In this document: positions 1-8,883 of the stretch, piece by piece | Layout: the number at the start of each line of letters is the position of its first letter | How positions within the stretch are numbered: position 1 is the stretch's first letter | Assembly (NCBI RefSeq): GCF_007097525.1 | Contig: NZ_VKDD01000001.1 | Coordinates: forward strand, 321,554-385,553 | Source: Thalassomonas sp. M1454 | Lineage (GTDB): Bacteria > Pseudomonadota > Gammaproteobacteria > Enterobacterales > Alteromonadaceae | Length of the DNA: 64,000 nucleotides | Reading direction: 5' to 3' | Notes under the pieces: generated by a model | What the model saw: the letters and a program-made list of their open reading frames with translations, nothing else | What the model was told of the DNA's origin: nothing | Databases searched by the model: none | Position numbers and translations under genes: made by a program

Positions 1-2
1 CA

Positions 3-1526
3 TTGAGCAACAATTTTATAGGTGCAGAAGTGAATACAAACGCGGTAAAAAATGTCGTCATTGTTGGCGGTGGTACTGCTGGCTGGGTAAGTGCAGCATT
101 ATTAAATCGAGTACTTGGCAAAGTGCTAAATATCACCTTAGTTGAGTCTGAAGAAATTGGCACTGTCGGTGTTGGCGAAGCAACAATACCGCCTATTATC
201 ACCATAAATAACGCCCTTGGTATCGCTGAAAAAGATTTTTTACAAGCGACTCAAGGTACCATTAAGCTTGGTATAGAATTCGAAAATTGGAAAAAACAAG
301 GCGACAGCTACATGCACGCCTTTGGCGGCATAGGTAAAAACTTTCCATTTTGTGATTTTTATCATTACTGGCTAAAAGCCAAAGACTTAGGTGAAACGTC
401 TGATTTTTGGGATTTTTCCTTAAATTATCAAGCAGCCAAACAAAACAAATTTTCAAAAGCACCAAAAATCGCTGGCACAAATATGCCAGGTCTAACCTAT
501 GCCTATCATTTCGATGCGAGCTTATATGCCCAGTTTTTAAGAAAACTAAGTGAATCAAGTGGCGTTACTCGCATTGAAGGAATGGTGAACTCTGTCGAGG
601 TTAACGACGAAAACGGTTTTATCAAATCCATTACTCTAAAAGATGGCAACACCATTGCTGGTGATTTATTTATCGACTGTACTGGCATGGCAGGGTTGTT
701 AATTGAGAAAACTCTAAACACCGGTTTTGAAGATTGGTCACATTGGCTGCCTTGTAACAAGGCGATGGCCGTACCATGCGAAGCAACCAAGCCTATCTCA
801 CCATTTACCCGCTCAATTGCTCATTCAGCCGGTTGGCAATGGCGCATTCCACTTCAACATAGAACGGGCAACGGCATTGTCTACTCAAGCAAACATATGA
901 GTGACGAACAAGCAAAAGCAGTGTTGTTAAATAATTTAGATGGTAAACCGTTAGGCGAACCTAAAGTAATTCCATTTAGAACGGGGCGTCGTCGCAAACA
1001 ATGGCATAAAAATGTCGTCAGTATTGGCTTATCAAGTGGGTTTCTAGAGCCATTAGAGTCTACTAGCATTCATTTAATTCAAACCGCAGCCATTCGCTTA
1101 ATTAAACTTTTCCCGCATCAAGGCATTAATGATATTGAAGTAGATGAATTTAACAACCAAGCGAAAATTGAAATAGAACGTATTCGCGATTTTATAATTT
1201 TACATTACAAAGTTAATGAACGTGATGACAGTAAATTCTGGAAAGAATGCCAACGTATGGATATCCCAGAAACATTACAGCATAAAATAGACCTGTTCAA
1301 AGCTACCGGCAAATTATTCCGTGAACAAGATGATTTATTTACAGAGATTGCTTGGCAACAAGTACTGATTGGTCAAGGAGTTATACCTGAAGATCAACAT
1401 GCTTTAGCTGATTCATTAAGCAAAGAGCAGCTATTTGAATTAATGAAAAATTTAAAAATATTAATCGACCGTAGTGTAGAGCAAATGCCTAGCCACGCAG
1501 ATTTCTTGACGCAAGTGTCACGATAA
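3..1526 (+). CDS. Flavin-dependent tryptophan halogenase family protein (5' end at window edge)
   Basis: Members use FADH2 and oxygen to halogenate an aromatic substrate; marine members beside glycan genes have no proven substrate. The FAD-binding GGGTAGW motif is at about residues 22-28 and GVGEATIPP follows at 56-64. The Lys that aligns with the catalytic Lys of PrnA/RebH is in TIKLGIEF (about K88). The family WxWxIP motif is present as WQWRIP near residue 278, and the catalytic-Glu segment EPLEST is near residue 349. At about 507 aa the length is normal. The start is uncertain: TTG at 3 is open to the window edge, and GTG at 30 has an AGG seven bases upstream. The AKR and sugar MFS genes follow within 70 bp, so it probably belongs to a larger alpha-glucan operon that continues to the left. 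Family is sure; substrate unknown. Confidence 0.88.
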   Translation: MSNNFIGAEVNTNAVKNVVIVGGGTAGWVSAALLNRVLGKVLNITLVESEEIGTVGVGEATIPPIITINNALGIAEKDFLQATQGTIKLGIEFENWKKQGDSYMHAFGGIGKNFPFCDFYHYWLKAKDLGETSDFWDFSLNYQAAKQNKFSKAPKIAGTNMPGLTYAYHFDASLYAQFLRKLSESSGVTRIEGMVNSVEVNDENGFIKSITLKDGNTIAGDLFIDCTGMAGLLIEKTLNTGFEDWSHWLPCNKAMAVPCEATKPISPFTRSIAHSAGWQWRIPLQHRTGNGIVYSSKHMSDEQAKAVLLNNLDGKPLGEPKVIPFRTGRRRKQWHKNVVSIGLSSGFLEPLESTSIHLIQTAAIRLIKLFPHQGINDIEVDEFNNQAKIEIERIRDFIILHYKVNERDDSKFWKECQRMDIPETLQHKIDLFKATGKLFREQDDLFTEIAWQQVLIGQGVIPEDQHALADSLSKEQLFELMKNLKILIDRSVEQMPSHADFLTQVSR

Positions 1527-1541
1527 AAATAGAGAATCAAC

Positions 1542-2459
1542 ATGAAAACAACACAAATTGGCCATATCTCCTTACCATCTTCTCGCCTAGTATACGGCTG
1601 TATGCGAATCAATGGTGACAACTCTGCAGATGCCTTCAAACAAGGTAAAAATGCTATTCGTGCGGCAATAGATGCTGGTTACAACCATTTTGATCACGCT
1701 GATATTTATGGCGGCGGTGTATGCGAGTCTATTTTTGGTGAGGTTATTAAAGAATCTCCAGAATTGCGCGAGCAACTTATCGTCACCTCTAAAGCCGGAA
1801 TTCGTTTTGCTAACACTCCCAACGAAGGTGATGTTGGTCGTTATGATTTTTCCAAACAATACATCATCGGGCAAGTAGAAGGCTCATTACAGCGCCTCAA
1901 TGTTGATGCTTTAGACTTATTCTTATTACACCGACCAGATTACCTTTTTGATCCACAAGAGGTTGCAGAGACGTTTGAGCAGCTTAAACGCCAAGGTAAA
2001 GTAAAACACTTCGGTGTAAGTAACTTTTCTCCATCACAGCTTAATCTATTGCAGTCATTTACCAGTGAAAAACTTGCGGTTAATCAGGTTGAAATCAATA
2101 TTCATAATATCGACGCGTTCAGTAACGGTACATTGGACCAATGTTTGCAAAATAACATAACACCAATGGCTTGGTGCCCTATAGCAACGGTTGTTTATGA
2201 AGCTTGGGGTAACACTTTTAGCCAACAAGATGTTGAGCGTATTCACCAAGAGTTTGACCGACAAGCACAAATTTACGGCGTAGAAAAATGGCTAATAGCC
2301 TTTGCTTGGTTACTAAAACACCCTGCAAAGATATGCCCAATCGTAGGTACAACCAATCCTGAACGTATCAAGGCAGCAACCTCTGCTCTGGAAATTAACT
2401 ACTCACGTGAAGATTGGTACCGACTTTTACAAGCCCGTAATGGCCAGCCAGTGCCTTAG
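1542..2459 (+). CDS. Aldo/keto reductase (YdhF-like)
   Basis: NAD(P)H-dependent oxidoreductase of the AKR (beta/alpha)8-barrel superfamily, 305 aa, cytoplasmic. The catalytic tetrad is readable: Asp51 and Tyr56 in FDHADIYGG, Lys84 in VTSKAG and His130 in LLHRPD. The downstream barrel motif GKVKHFGVSNF and the cofactor-side segment PIVGTTNPERI are typical of the YdhF group. It starts 15 bp after the halogenase-family gene, so the two are likely co-transcribed, with the sugar transporter next. The genes suggest a role in handling a sugar-derived carbonyl, but that is only inference; the natural substrate cannot be told from sequence. Confidence 0.9.
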   Translation: MKTTQIGHISLPSSRLVYGCMRINGDNSADAFKQGKNAIRAAIDAGYNHFDHADIYGGGVCESIFGEVIKESPELREQLIVTSKAGIRFANTPNEGDVGRYDFSKQYIIGQVEGSLQRLNVDALDLFLLHRPDYLFDPQEVAETFEQLKRQGKVKHFGVSNFSPSQLNLLQSFTSEKLAVNQVEINIHNIDAFSNGTLDQCLQNNITPMAWCPIATVVYEAWGNTFSQQDVERIHQEFDRQAQIYGVEKWLIAFAWLLKHPAKICPIVGTTNPERIKAATSALEINYSREDWYRLLQARNGQPVP

Positions 2460-2527
2460 ACGCTTATTAATAATAAACAGAACTAAAACGATAAGCCTTA
2501 TAACAACTATTTGAAAGAGAAAACAAC

Positions 2528-3949
2528 ATGCTAGCAATACAACAAAATTTGAGTAAGCGTTTTTATGCATTACTTAGCTTACCATCAACGGCAATGGGGT
2601 TTGCTCTTTCAGTACAGATTTCAGCACTAAGTTGGATCTTAACGACACAATATGGTTTAGACATACATGAGGTTGGTTTAGTCTGGGCTGCAGGTCCTAT
2701 TGCAGGAATTTTAGGGCAAGTAATTATTGGCATTATTTCTGACAAAGTTTGGTTTTGGAATGGTCGCCGACGCCCTTTTATTTTAATTGGTGGTGTGCTC
2801 GCTGGTTTGATGTTACTGGCTCTACCAAACATTGATATTATCTCAACAGCAATGGGCGTTGAAGCCATATTAGCGGTAGCTATTGCCATAGCACTAACTT
2901 TAGACTTATCAATTAATGTTGGCTTTAATCCTACTCGCTCTATCATTGCTGATGTTACACCCGAAGGTGAAAAACGCACTCGAGGTTATACTTGGATGCA
3001 AACCATATCTGGCACGTTCGGTGTTTTAGCTTACGCGATCGGCGCTATTTGGGGTAATTTCGTTCTTATTTACTTTGGTGCGGCGTTAGTTTTAGTATTA
3101 TCAATATTCCCACCTTTGTTTATTACTGAGCCAAAAGAATTACAGCAAAGCGAGAACCAAGTAACGAGTACACCATTATCTTTTGCAGATATTATGATCA
3201 ATATAAAACCATTATGGGGTTTTATTATTTATGACATCTACGCAATGGGCAGGCAGCTCAGTGGAGCGACTGTAGACAATTACTATGTAGAAATTATCTG
3301 TGCCATCCTCACTGTAAAATTTGTTATGCAGACCATGATAGCTAAAGAAGATGATAAGACAGAACACGAAGCAGGCTTAGTTGGTTTCCGTAAAATCTTA
3401 GCCGCTCATTCTTTTAGCTGGATTGGCATCCAAACCATGTTCGTTTTTATCTTTGCCTTTTTACAAGATAAAATGACTGGCATAAGCGATGCAGATCTTG
3501 GTCAAATAATATCAATTAGCTTCTTAATTTTAAGTGCTGTAGCCGCCATTCTACCAGCGTTATTATTACAACCCTTAGCGAAAAAAATAGGCCGCGTAAA
3601 AGTACATACCTACTGTATTGCTTCTATGGCTGTTGGCTATTTTGCTATCGCTTATTTAGGTCATTCACAGTACACCTTGTATTTCTTAATGGCGATTTTA
3701 GGTATTGGTTGGTCTGCTGTTATCAGTTTAGTCTTTGCCATCATGTCAGAGAAAATAGATCAATCAAAAATGGGAATGTACATGGGCTTATTTAACTTAT
3801 CGGTAGTGATCCCACAATTGTTGGTGAGCTTAGGTATAGGACTGTTTATTTCACAAACCCAAGATAAGAGCATGATATTTATTCTTTGCGGTATCACCTT
3901 AGCAATATCAGCATTATGCTGGAGCCAAGTTAAAGAACACAAAAAATAA
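2528..3949 (+). CDS. SLC45-type sugar MFS transporter
   Basis: Inner-membrane secondary transporter of 473 aa with about twelve hydrophobic helices. The cytoplasmic-loop signature GRRRPFILIGG (from about residue 79) and the segment around NPTRSIIADVTPEGEKR are characteristic of the SLC45/GPH-like sucrose-maltose proton symporter group. The gene lies 68 bp after the aldo/keto reductase and has an AAAGAG ribosome site seven bases before its ATG. Glycogen and maltodextrin enzymes lie just downstream on the other strand, so maltose or short maltodextrins are the likely cargo. That is inferred from context. A palindrome serving as a terminator begins right after the stop codon. Confidence 0.85.
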   Translation: MLAIQQNLSKRFYALLSLPSTAMGFALSVQISALSWILTTQYGLDIHEVGLVWAAGPIAGILGQVIIGIISDKVWFWNGRRRPFILIGGVLAGLMLLALPNIDIISTAMGVEAILAVAIAIALTLDLSINVGFNPTRSIIADVTPEGEKRTRGYTWMQTISGTFGVLAYAIGAIWGNFVLIYFGAALVLVLSIFPPLFITEPKELQQSENQVTSTPLSFADIMINIKPLWGFIIYDIYAMGRQLSGATVDNYYVEIICAILTVKFVMQTMIAKEDDKTEHEAGLVGFRKILAAHSFSWIGIQTMFVFIFAFLQDKMTGISDADLGQIISISFLILSAVAAILPALLLQPLAKKIGRVKVHTYCIASMAVGYFAIAYLGHSQYTLYFLMAILGIGWSAVISLVFAIMSEKIDQSKMGMYMGLFNLSVVIPQLLVSLGIGLFISQTQDKSMIFILCGITLAISALCWSQVKEHKK

Positions 3950-3972
3950 ATCAAGGTGTCTGACACCTTGAT
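3950..3972. terminator. Palindromic terminator, copy of a dispersed REP-like repeat
   Basis: A perfect palindrome with 10-bp arms (core CAAGGTGTCTGACACCTTG) and a 1-base centre, followed by TTTT on the + strand. It lies between the converging MFS and XRE genes and can terminate both. The same core recurs at 24742 and 24932, so it is also a dispersed repeat. Confidence 0.75.
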
Positions 3973-3979
3973 TTTATAT

Positions 3980-4174
3980 CTATGACTCGTCTGAGAATAT
4001 CTGTTCTATCGGTAGAGCGAATAAACGCGATACTTTAAAGGCAAGAGGTAAGCTGGGGTCAAACTTACCTTTTTCTATCGCATTGATTGTTTGTCTCGAT
4101 ACATCGAGAGCGTCGGCAAGCTGTGCCTGAGTCCAGTCCCTTTCAGCACGTAAAATTTTTAAACGATTTTTCAT
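3980..4174 (-). CDS. Small XRE-family transcriptional regulator
   Basis: A 64-aa protein that is almost entirely one helix-turn-helix domain: RAERDWTQAQLADALDVSRQTINAIEKGKFDPSLPLA is the canonical XRE/Cro fold, of the YozG/PA2778-like stand-alone type. The ATG overlaps the stop of the upstream membrane-protein gene by four bases (ATGA), so the two are translationally coupled. Such pairs of a tiny XRE protein and a 4-helix membrane protein are common and are usually autoregulated; the target here is unknown. It ends 7 bp from the shared palindromic terminator. Confidence 0.85.
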   Translation of the reverse strand: MKNRLKILRAERDWTQAQLADALDVSRQTINAIEKGKFDPSLPLAFKVSRLFALPIEQIFSDES

Positions 4175-4584
4175 CGATATTTTACTCCACCTTTAATTAC
4201 TCCAACCATGAAAGCGATACACATAACGATTATTAGATGAGATATTTCGGGCTCAAAGGCAATAAGCTTAATATCTTCTAGCAATTGATAGCTACAGCCT
4301 AGAACTAAGCCGACACCTAATGATAATGCCATTGCTTCACTTTGAATTTTTTGCTGCATTTCATCTAAGCCACGTAAATGATTACGGTTCGCTAAGATCA
4401 TACCAAAGCCAACAATAATGTTAGCTATTACTGCAATAATAGTTAGTGGCACATTAAAGTCCCAGATAAACTTTGGGGCAAATGCGACTATTGCAGTAGT
4501 AACCAACCAAGAAAAAGTCCATATCCCTAGAGTAATGGTATTTTTCTTAGTACGTGTTTTCCAATTAGTTTCTTTGTGCTTCAC
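4171..4584 (-). CDS. Four-helix membrane protein paired with XRE regulator
   Basis: A 137-aa protein with a basic N-terminus and four predicted membrane helices (around residues 18-38, 45-65, 88-105 and 115-133). A conserved-looking cytoplasmic stretch, NRHLRGLDEMQQKIQSEAMALSLG, separates helices 2 and 3. That stretch is typical of the uncharacterised membrane partners of small XRE regulators. It overlaps the XRE gene by four bases and is first in that two-gene operon. No enzymatic motif was seen. It may sense a membrane signal for the regulator, which is inference. Confidence 0.7.
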   Translation of the reverse strand: MKHKETNWKTRTKKNTITLGIWTFSWLVTTAIVAFAPKFIWDFNVPLTIIAVIANIIVGFGMILANRNHLRGLDEMQQKIQSEAMALSLGVGLVLGCSYQLLEDIKLIAFEPEISHLIIVMCIAFMVGVIKGGVKYR

Positions 4585-4715
4585 TGTCTACCTCACTTGT
4601 CATTATGTAAAACAAACTTTACTTTTTATTTAGCATAGACTTTGAGTAAACTCGTGTCAAGCTTGCTTTACTTTTAGACAAATAAAGATTACTTAATATA
4701 CTCACAGTATGGGGC

Positions 4716-4756
4716 AGGAGGTCCCGTGTCTCGCTTATGCTCGCACAGGATGACGT
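4716..4756. repeat. Probable intergenic palindromic repeat
   Basis: In the 286-bp divergent gap between 4585 and 4870 there is an imperfect stem, CCCGTG (4723-4728) with CACAGG (4744-4749), flanked by GGAGGT and GATGACG. The layout resembles the short GTCATCC...GGATCTCC repeats scattered in many marine genomes. Only one copy is in this window, so the call rests on resemblance. Confidence 0.3.
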
Positions 4757-4810
4757 GGTTAATTGTTTCTAATACCAATTGAGAAAAAGGTTTTTACCCG
4801 TGGGATTTGC

Positions 4811-4866
4811 ATCAAGGTGTCAGAGTTGTTGAAATGAATTTAATTTCAACAACTCTGACACCTGAT
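4811..4866. terminator. Long perfect hairpin downstream of alpha-amylase (REP-like variant)
   Basis: Two perfect 21-bp arms (4815-4835 and 4843-4863) enclose a 7-base loop. The outer ends read ATCAAGGTGTC and GACACCTGAT, so the dispersed GGTGTC/GACACC palindrome has been extended by an inner stem. It begins 8 bp after the amylase stop on the minus strand. It has no clear T-run, so it may protect or terminate the transcript. Confidence 0.6.
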
Positions 4867-4870
4867 AGGT

Positions 4871-6640
4871 TTATTGTGCTTTATAGATTGCGTAGCTTAA
4901 TGGGGCTAAGTTAATTGTTACTTCGCCATTGTCTTCGCTTTTATCTTTGGCTAAAACTACAGGTTCAAAGCCTTTATAAGACATATTGAACGTTTGTTTT
5001 TGCTCTGTTGTTGCGGTGTTCGCTACGATTAAGTATTGCGCGTGCTCAGTCGTTCTAGTGAAAGCGTAAATGCCTGGTGTATCTTGTGCATAAACTTGTG
5101 CTTGCGCGCCATGACGTAATGCATCGTGCTTAACGTATAAGTTAGCAAGGGCAACTAAATCTTGGTAAAGCACATGGCTCTGATCAAAGTTATCATCCGC
5201 GGTAGTTGCATCTGTCCCGAGTAAATCATCATCGTTATAACTAGCCACTAAAGATGGCATCATATCTTGGCGAGAGTCTTTATCATTACCATCACCAACA
5301 AAGCCTTGCTCATCACCGTAATACACCACTGGAATACCACGAGAGAAGTACATTAGTGCGTTAGATAATTTAATACGCGCTAATTTTTCAGCTTCGCTCA
5401 TATCTGGATTTTCTCTGTCTAACATGTAAGCAAAGCGCCCCATATCATGATTACCAGTAAAGGTTACTAACTGGCTCGCATCACTGTCTTCATCTTTATA
5501 GAAATGATCGCCATTAAAAATAGCTTCTAACTCATTTGTGCCTTTTTGCTCAATTAAGCTTTTATATATGCCGCTTTGCACAGCAAAATCTAAAATCGAT
5601 TGCATTTTACCTGTCGTGGTAAAGGTGCTTAAAAATTCAGGTGTTGAGTCGTATACTTCACCAAACATGAAAAATTGTGGTATCCCTAATGACTTAGCAT
5701 GGTCAACAATCGCTGGTGAAAACTCGCTCCAAAACTCCATATTTACATGCTTAACCGTGTCGATACGAAAGCCATCTGGTTTAAATTCGCTTACCACACC
5801 TTTGAATACATCAATTAACCCAGCAACAACTTCAGGGTTGTCGGTATCAATATCATCAAGCCCTGCAAAATCACCATATATCGCGCTTTCGCCTTCCCAA
5901 GTGCTGTCACCTTGATTGTGGTAATACTTAGGGTCATTTAACCATTGCGGGGTTTTAATGTTTTCACTACCTTCGGGTACAAAAACAGTATATTTATCGC
6001 CATTCGCTACTTGCTCTAACGTTTTATAATCACATAAGCCTGGTGTTGCTCCTAACCATTGCTTACCATCTTCACCATGACATTCTTTGAACTTAATCAC
6101 ATCGGCACTATGGTTAGCAATAATGTCAAAAAACACTTTCATATTAAGTTTATGAGCAGCATCAATTAAGTCTTTTAAGTCTTGGTTCGAGCCCAAGTGC
6201 GGGTCAATTTCGGAAAAATCTAAAACCCAATATCCATGGTAACCTGAGCTATCACCTTGCACTGCTTGGTTACGCATAATAGGCGTCATCCAAATTGAGG
6301 TAATACCCATTTCTTGTAAATACGGAAGTTTGTCTTTTAAGCCAATGATATCACCGCCGTGATAGTGACCTTTGCTCGTTTTATCAAAGCCACCTTGTGA
6401 CTCTACTAAGGTTTTTGAACCATTATCATTACTAGTATCGCCATTTTGAAAGCGATCAGGCATAACAAAGTAGAATACCTCATCACGTATATCGCGCTCT
6501 AAATAATGAGGCAACTGGGTACTAATTTTTGCAACTGCATACTGCTGTTCTTCATTATCTTTTGCTGCGTGCTGATTATTATCACAACCCCAGAGAGTCA
6601 TTGCTGCAACTAGTGGTAAAATTTTACTTATAAGTTTCAT
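4871..6640 (-). CDS. Lipoprotein alpha-amylase, GH13
   Basis: Hydrolyses alpha-1,4-glucans such as starch or maltodextrin outside the cytoplasm. I chose the ATG at 6640 because an AGGAA lies six bases upstream and it starts a lipoprotein signal peptide, with lipobox LWGC and Cys19. A longer reading frame to 6658 adds six residues. The four GH13 regions are present: DIIANHS (about 175), GFRIDTVKH (about 290, nucleophile Asp), FGEVYD (about 325, acid Glu) and FTGNHD (about 397). The 589-aa length suits secreted cyclomaltodextrinase/amylase-like GH13 enzymes. It is last in the minus-strand glycogen run, after malQ and a hairpin. It should feed maltodextrins to the MFS transporter nearby, which is inference. 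Confidence 0.9.
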   Translation of the reverse strand: MKLISKILPLVAAMTLWGCDNNQHAAKDNEEQQYAVAKISTQLPHYLERDIRDEVFYFVMPDRFQNGDTSNDNGSKTLVESQGGFDKTSKGHYHGGDIIGLKDKLPYLQEMGITSIWMTPIMRNQAVQGDSSGYHGYWVLDFSEIDPHLGSNQDLKDLIDAAHKLNMKVFFDIIANHSADVIKFKECHGEDGKQWLGATPGLCDYKTLEQVANGDKYTVFVPEGSENIKTPQWLNDPKYYHNQGDSTWEGESAIYGDFAGLDDIDTDNPEVVAGLIDVFKGVVSEFKPDGFRIDTVKHVNMEFWSEFSPAIVDHAKSLGIPQFFMFGEVYDSTPEFLSTFTTTGKMQSILDFAVQSGIYKSLIEQKGTNELEAIFNGDHFYKDEDSDASQLVTFTGNHDMGRFAYMLDRENPDMSEAEKLARIKLSNALMYFSRGIPVVYYGDEQGFVGDGNDKDSRQDMMPSLVASYNDDDLLGTDATTADDNFDQSHVLYQDLVALANLYVKHDALRHGAQAQVYAQDTPGIYAFTRTTEHAQYLIVANTATTEQKQTFNMSYKGFEPVVLAKDKSEDNGEVTINLAPLSYAIYKAQ

Positions 6641-6655
6641 ATGATTTCCTATTAA

Positions 6656-6682
6656 CAAAAAGGAGATATCGATCTCCTTTGA
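6656..6682 (-). terminator. Hairpin between malQ and amylase
   Basis: AAAGGAGA and TCTCCTTT (6659-6666 and 6673-6680) form a perfect 8-bp stem with a 6-base loop. On the minus strand it is followed by TTTTTG, which fits an intrinsic terminator or attenuator placed just before the amylase ribosome site. Confidence 0.6.
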
Positions 6683-6700
6683 TGAATTTCTATCTTTTAA

Positions 6701-8881
6701 CTAGCCTTTCGGGCGTTCGTGATTCATCACATTGACTAAATTAGTCATATCATGATGCTGCCAAAATTCATTAATAGTGTAAGGTAGACGGCGACGCCAA
6801 TTTGGATGCTCATCGATCGTTCCAGGGATGTTAACTTGCTCGTTTAAGCCTAACGCGTCTTCAAGTGGTACCAATAAAATACGACTCGGCGCTTTCGCTA
6901 AAAAGGCTTGTACTGCTCGAGATAACTCAGAGTTCATTACTGCTGGCTGTGTTTGTGGGAATTGCTCCTTAGATAACACGCCTTCATATTCAAGAGCCCC
7001 AAGTAGTTGCTCTCGGTCGGTAATACGGCCATTGCGCTCATCTATGCCCATTTGCTCATTTGGGTATAAGTTAAGGTCTTGACGCCATTTTAAATCGTTA
7101 CCTGTCCACCAACCAGAAATGGTCGATAAGTCGTGGGTTGAAACCGTAACCATAGACTGTTCAGGGTAAATTTCAGGGCGGAAGTACAAACCATTTTCGT
7201 AACGCTCAAAGAACAGTACTTTGTAAGATTGCAAACCTGAGGCTGCCATAATCTCACCGAAACCGTCCGGTACATTTCCTAAATCTTCACCAATAACCAC
7301 ACACTTATTGCGACGAGATTCAAGTGCGATAATGCGGAATATATCATCTAATGGGAAGGTGATATAAATACCTTGATCAGCTGCCATACCTGGGGCAACC
7401 CAATATTGGCGCATTAAGCCTAAAACATGGTCAATTCTCAGTGCACCGGCATGTCGCATATTACTGCGCAATGCTTTTACTAACGGCATATAGCCTTTTT
7501 CTTGTAAAGCCACCGGGTTAATTGGCGTTAAACCCCAATCTTGGCCAAGAGTATTCATTGCATCTGGTGGCGCGCCAACTGCCGCACCTGAAACATAGCT
7601 ATGTTTATCGGCCCAAACTTCAGCGCCACTACCATCACAACCAACCGCTAAGTCTAAATATAAACCAACCGGCATATTATCTGCTTTCGCTTGCGCAGCA
7701 GCTGCACCCAATTGGCTGTCAGCAACAAATTGTAAAAATTGGAAATAGCCAATGCGCTCTGCGTTGTCTACTTTGAACTTTTCAACTTCAGCACTATGTG
7801 GGTCTTGAAACTCTACCGGCCATGCTTTCCAACCATAAGCATTGTCATCTATCTTTCTAAAATGTTCATAAAGTGCGTCAAAAGTAGCTAACTCGAATAA
7901 ATCATCGCCCATTTCAGCAACGAATGCTTGGTACTGCTTGGCAAAGTCAGTATTGGCTTGTAAATGATTAGCCACGAAATCTGCGTATAACAACTCAAGA
8001 GCTTGTAATTTAAGGCTAGCAGCATGAGTATAATCAATGAACTCTTGCTGATTTACTTGCGCTATTTGCTCTTTAAAAGCTTTACTCGCCACTAGTTTTT
8101 GCACTGCTGAACAGCTTGCAAAGTTAGCCACATTGGTAACATCAATGTATAACGTATTAAGGAAACAACGGCTCGTTGGAGAATAAGGACTAATATGCCC
8201 AGGGTTATCAATATATAAAGGATGTAATGGATTTAAACCTATCGCGGTAACACCACGCTTAGCAGACTCGGCTACTAAATTTTTCAAATCACCAAAGTCG
8301 CCCATGCCCCAGCTATTGTCAGACTTTACTGAGTATAATTGAGCCGCTAATCCCCACATACGGTAATCGGCGGCATCATTTGGCCCAAAACATGTTTTTG
8401 GCGCGACGATTAAATGACATGTTGCCGTTTTATTCGCGATAGTAATGGTTAATGAATGATAACCTTCTGCAATGCTTGGCAACTCTAGGTGTAGTTTTTT
8501 ATAAACAACGCCGTCAACATTTTGCTCTGCAAGCACAGTTAGCTCGCTAACATTGATCTCACCCGTTAAAGTTTCACCTGACTCTAATTGCACAGTCCAA
8601 TTTAATGTTTTATCAAAATCATCGCTAGCAACACTTAACCAAGCGTTATAACGTTCGTCTTCAGACTTAAGTAATTGCATCGCTGGTAATAATGAAACCC
8701 AAGTTGAGTTTTTAAGGGTGTTAACGCTTTTCATAATTGCGTCATCGCAATCAACGTTATACTCCATAGCGGTTAAAAGTGCTTTCAAGGCGTCTTGATT
8801 TGCGAGTACATTATTGCCGTAGCAGTCAATGTAGCTCGAGTGAAAACCGACCTGTTCGGCCAATTGTTGCATAGGTGTCAT
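6701..8881 (-). CDS. malQ: 4-alpha-glucanotransferase (amylomaltase)
   Basis: Transfers maltodextrin segments between chains, GH77, cytoplasmic. Length 726 aa, close to the roughly 700 aa of enterobacterial MalQ, including the extra N-terminal domain of that type (residues 1-150). The GH77 core shows WGMGDFGDLKNLV near 185, the nucleophile region RIDHVLGLMRQYW near 484, the acid region IGEDLGNVP near 530 and the THDLSTISGWW region near 584. It starts 2 bp before the glgX stop, so it is co-transcribed and probably translationally coupled with it. Together with GlgP it would turn maltodextrins into glucose and glucose-1-phosphate. Confidence 0.95.
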   Translation of the reverse strand: MTPMQQLAEQVGFHSSYIDCYGNNVLANQDALKALLTAMEYNVDCDDAIMKSVNTLKNSTWVSLLPAMQLLKSEDERYNAWLSVASDDFDKTLNWTVQLESGETLTGEINVSELTVLAEQNVDGVVYKKLHLELPSIAEGYHSLTITIANKTATCHLIVAPKTCFGPNDAADYRMWGLAAQLYSVKSDNSWGMGDFGDLKNLVAESAKRGVTAIGLNPLHPLYIDNPGHISPYSPTSRCFLNTLYIDVTNVANFASCSAVQKLVASKAFKEQIAQVNQQEFIDYTHAASLKLQALELLYADFVANHLQANTDFAKQYQAFVAEMGDDLFELATFDALYEHFRKIDDNAYGWKAWPVEFQDPHSAEVEKFKVDNAERIGYFQFLQFVADSQLGAAAAQAKADNMPVGLYLDLAVGCDGSGAEVWADKHSYVSGAAVGAPPDAMNTLGQDWGLTPINPVALQEKGYMPLVKALRSNMRHAGALRIDHVLGLMRQYWVAPGMAADQGIYITFPLDDIFRIIALESRRNKCVVIGEDLGNVPDGFGEIMAASGLQSYKVLFFERYENGLYFRPEIYPEQSMVTVSTHDLSTISGWWTGNDLKWRQDLNLYPNEQMGIDERNGRITDREQLLGALEYEGVLSKEQFPQTQPAVMNSELSRAVQAFLAKAPSRILLVPLEDALGLNEQVNIPGTIDEHPNWRRRLPYTINEFWQHHDMTNLVNVMNHERPKG

Positions 8882-8883
8882 GG

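Noticed and set aside
6180-6200. tRNA-like GGTTCGAGCCC
   Set aside because: It lies within the amylase coding sequence and no acceptor or anticodon arms surround it.
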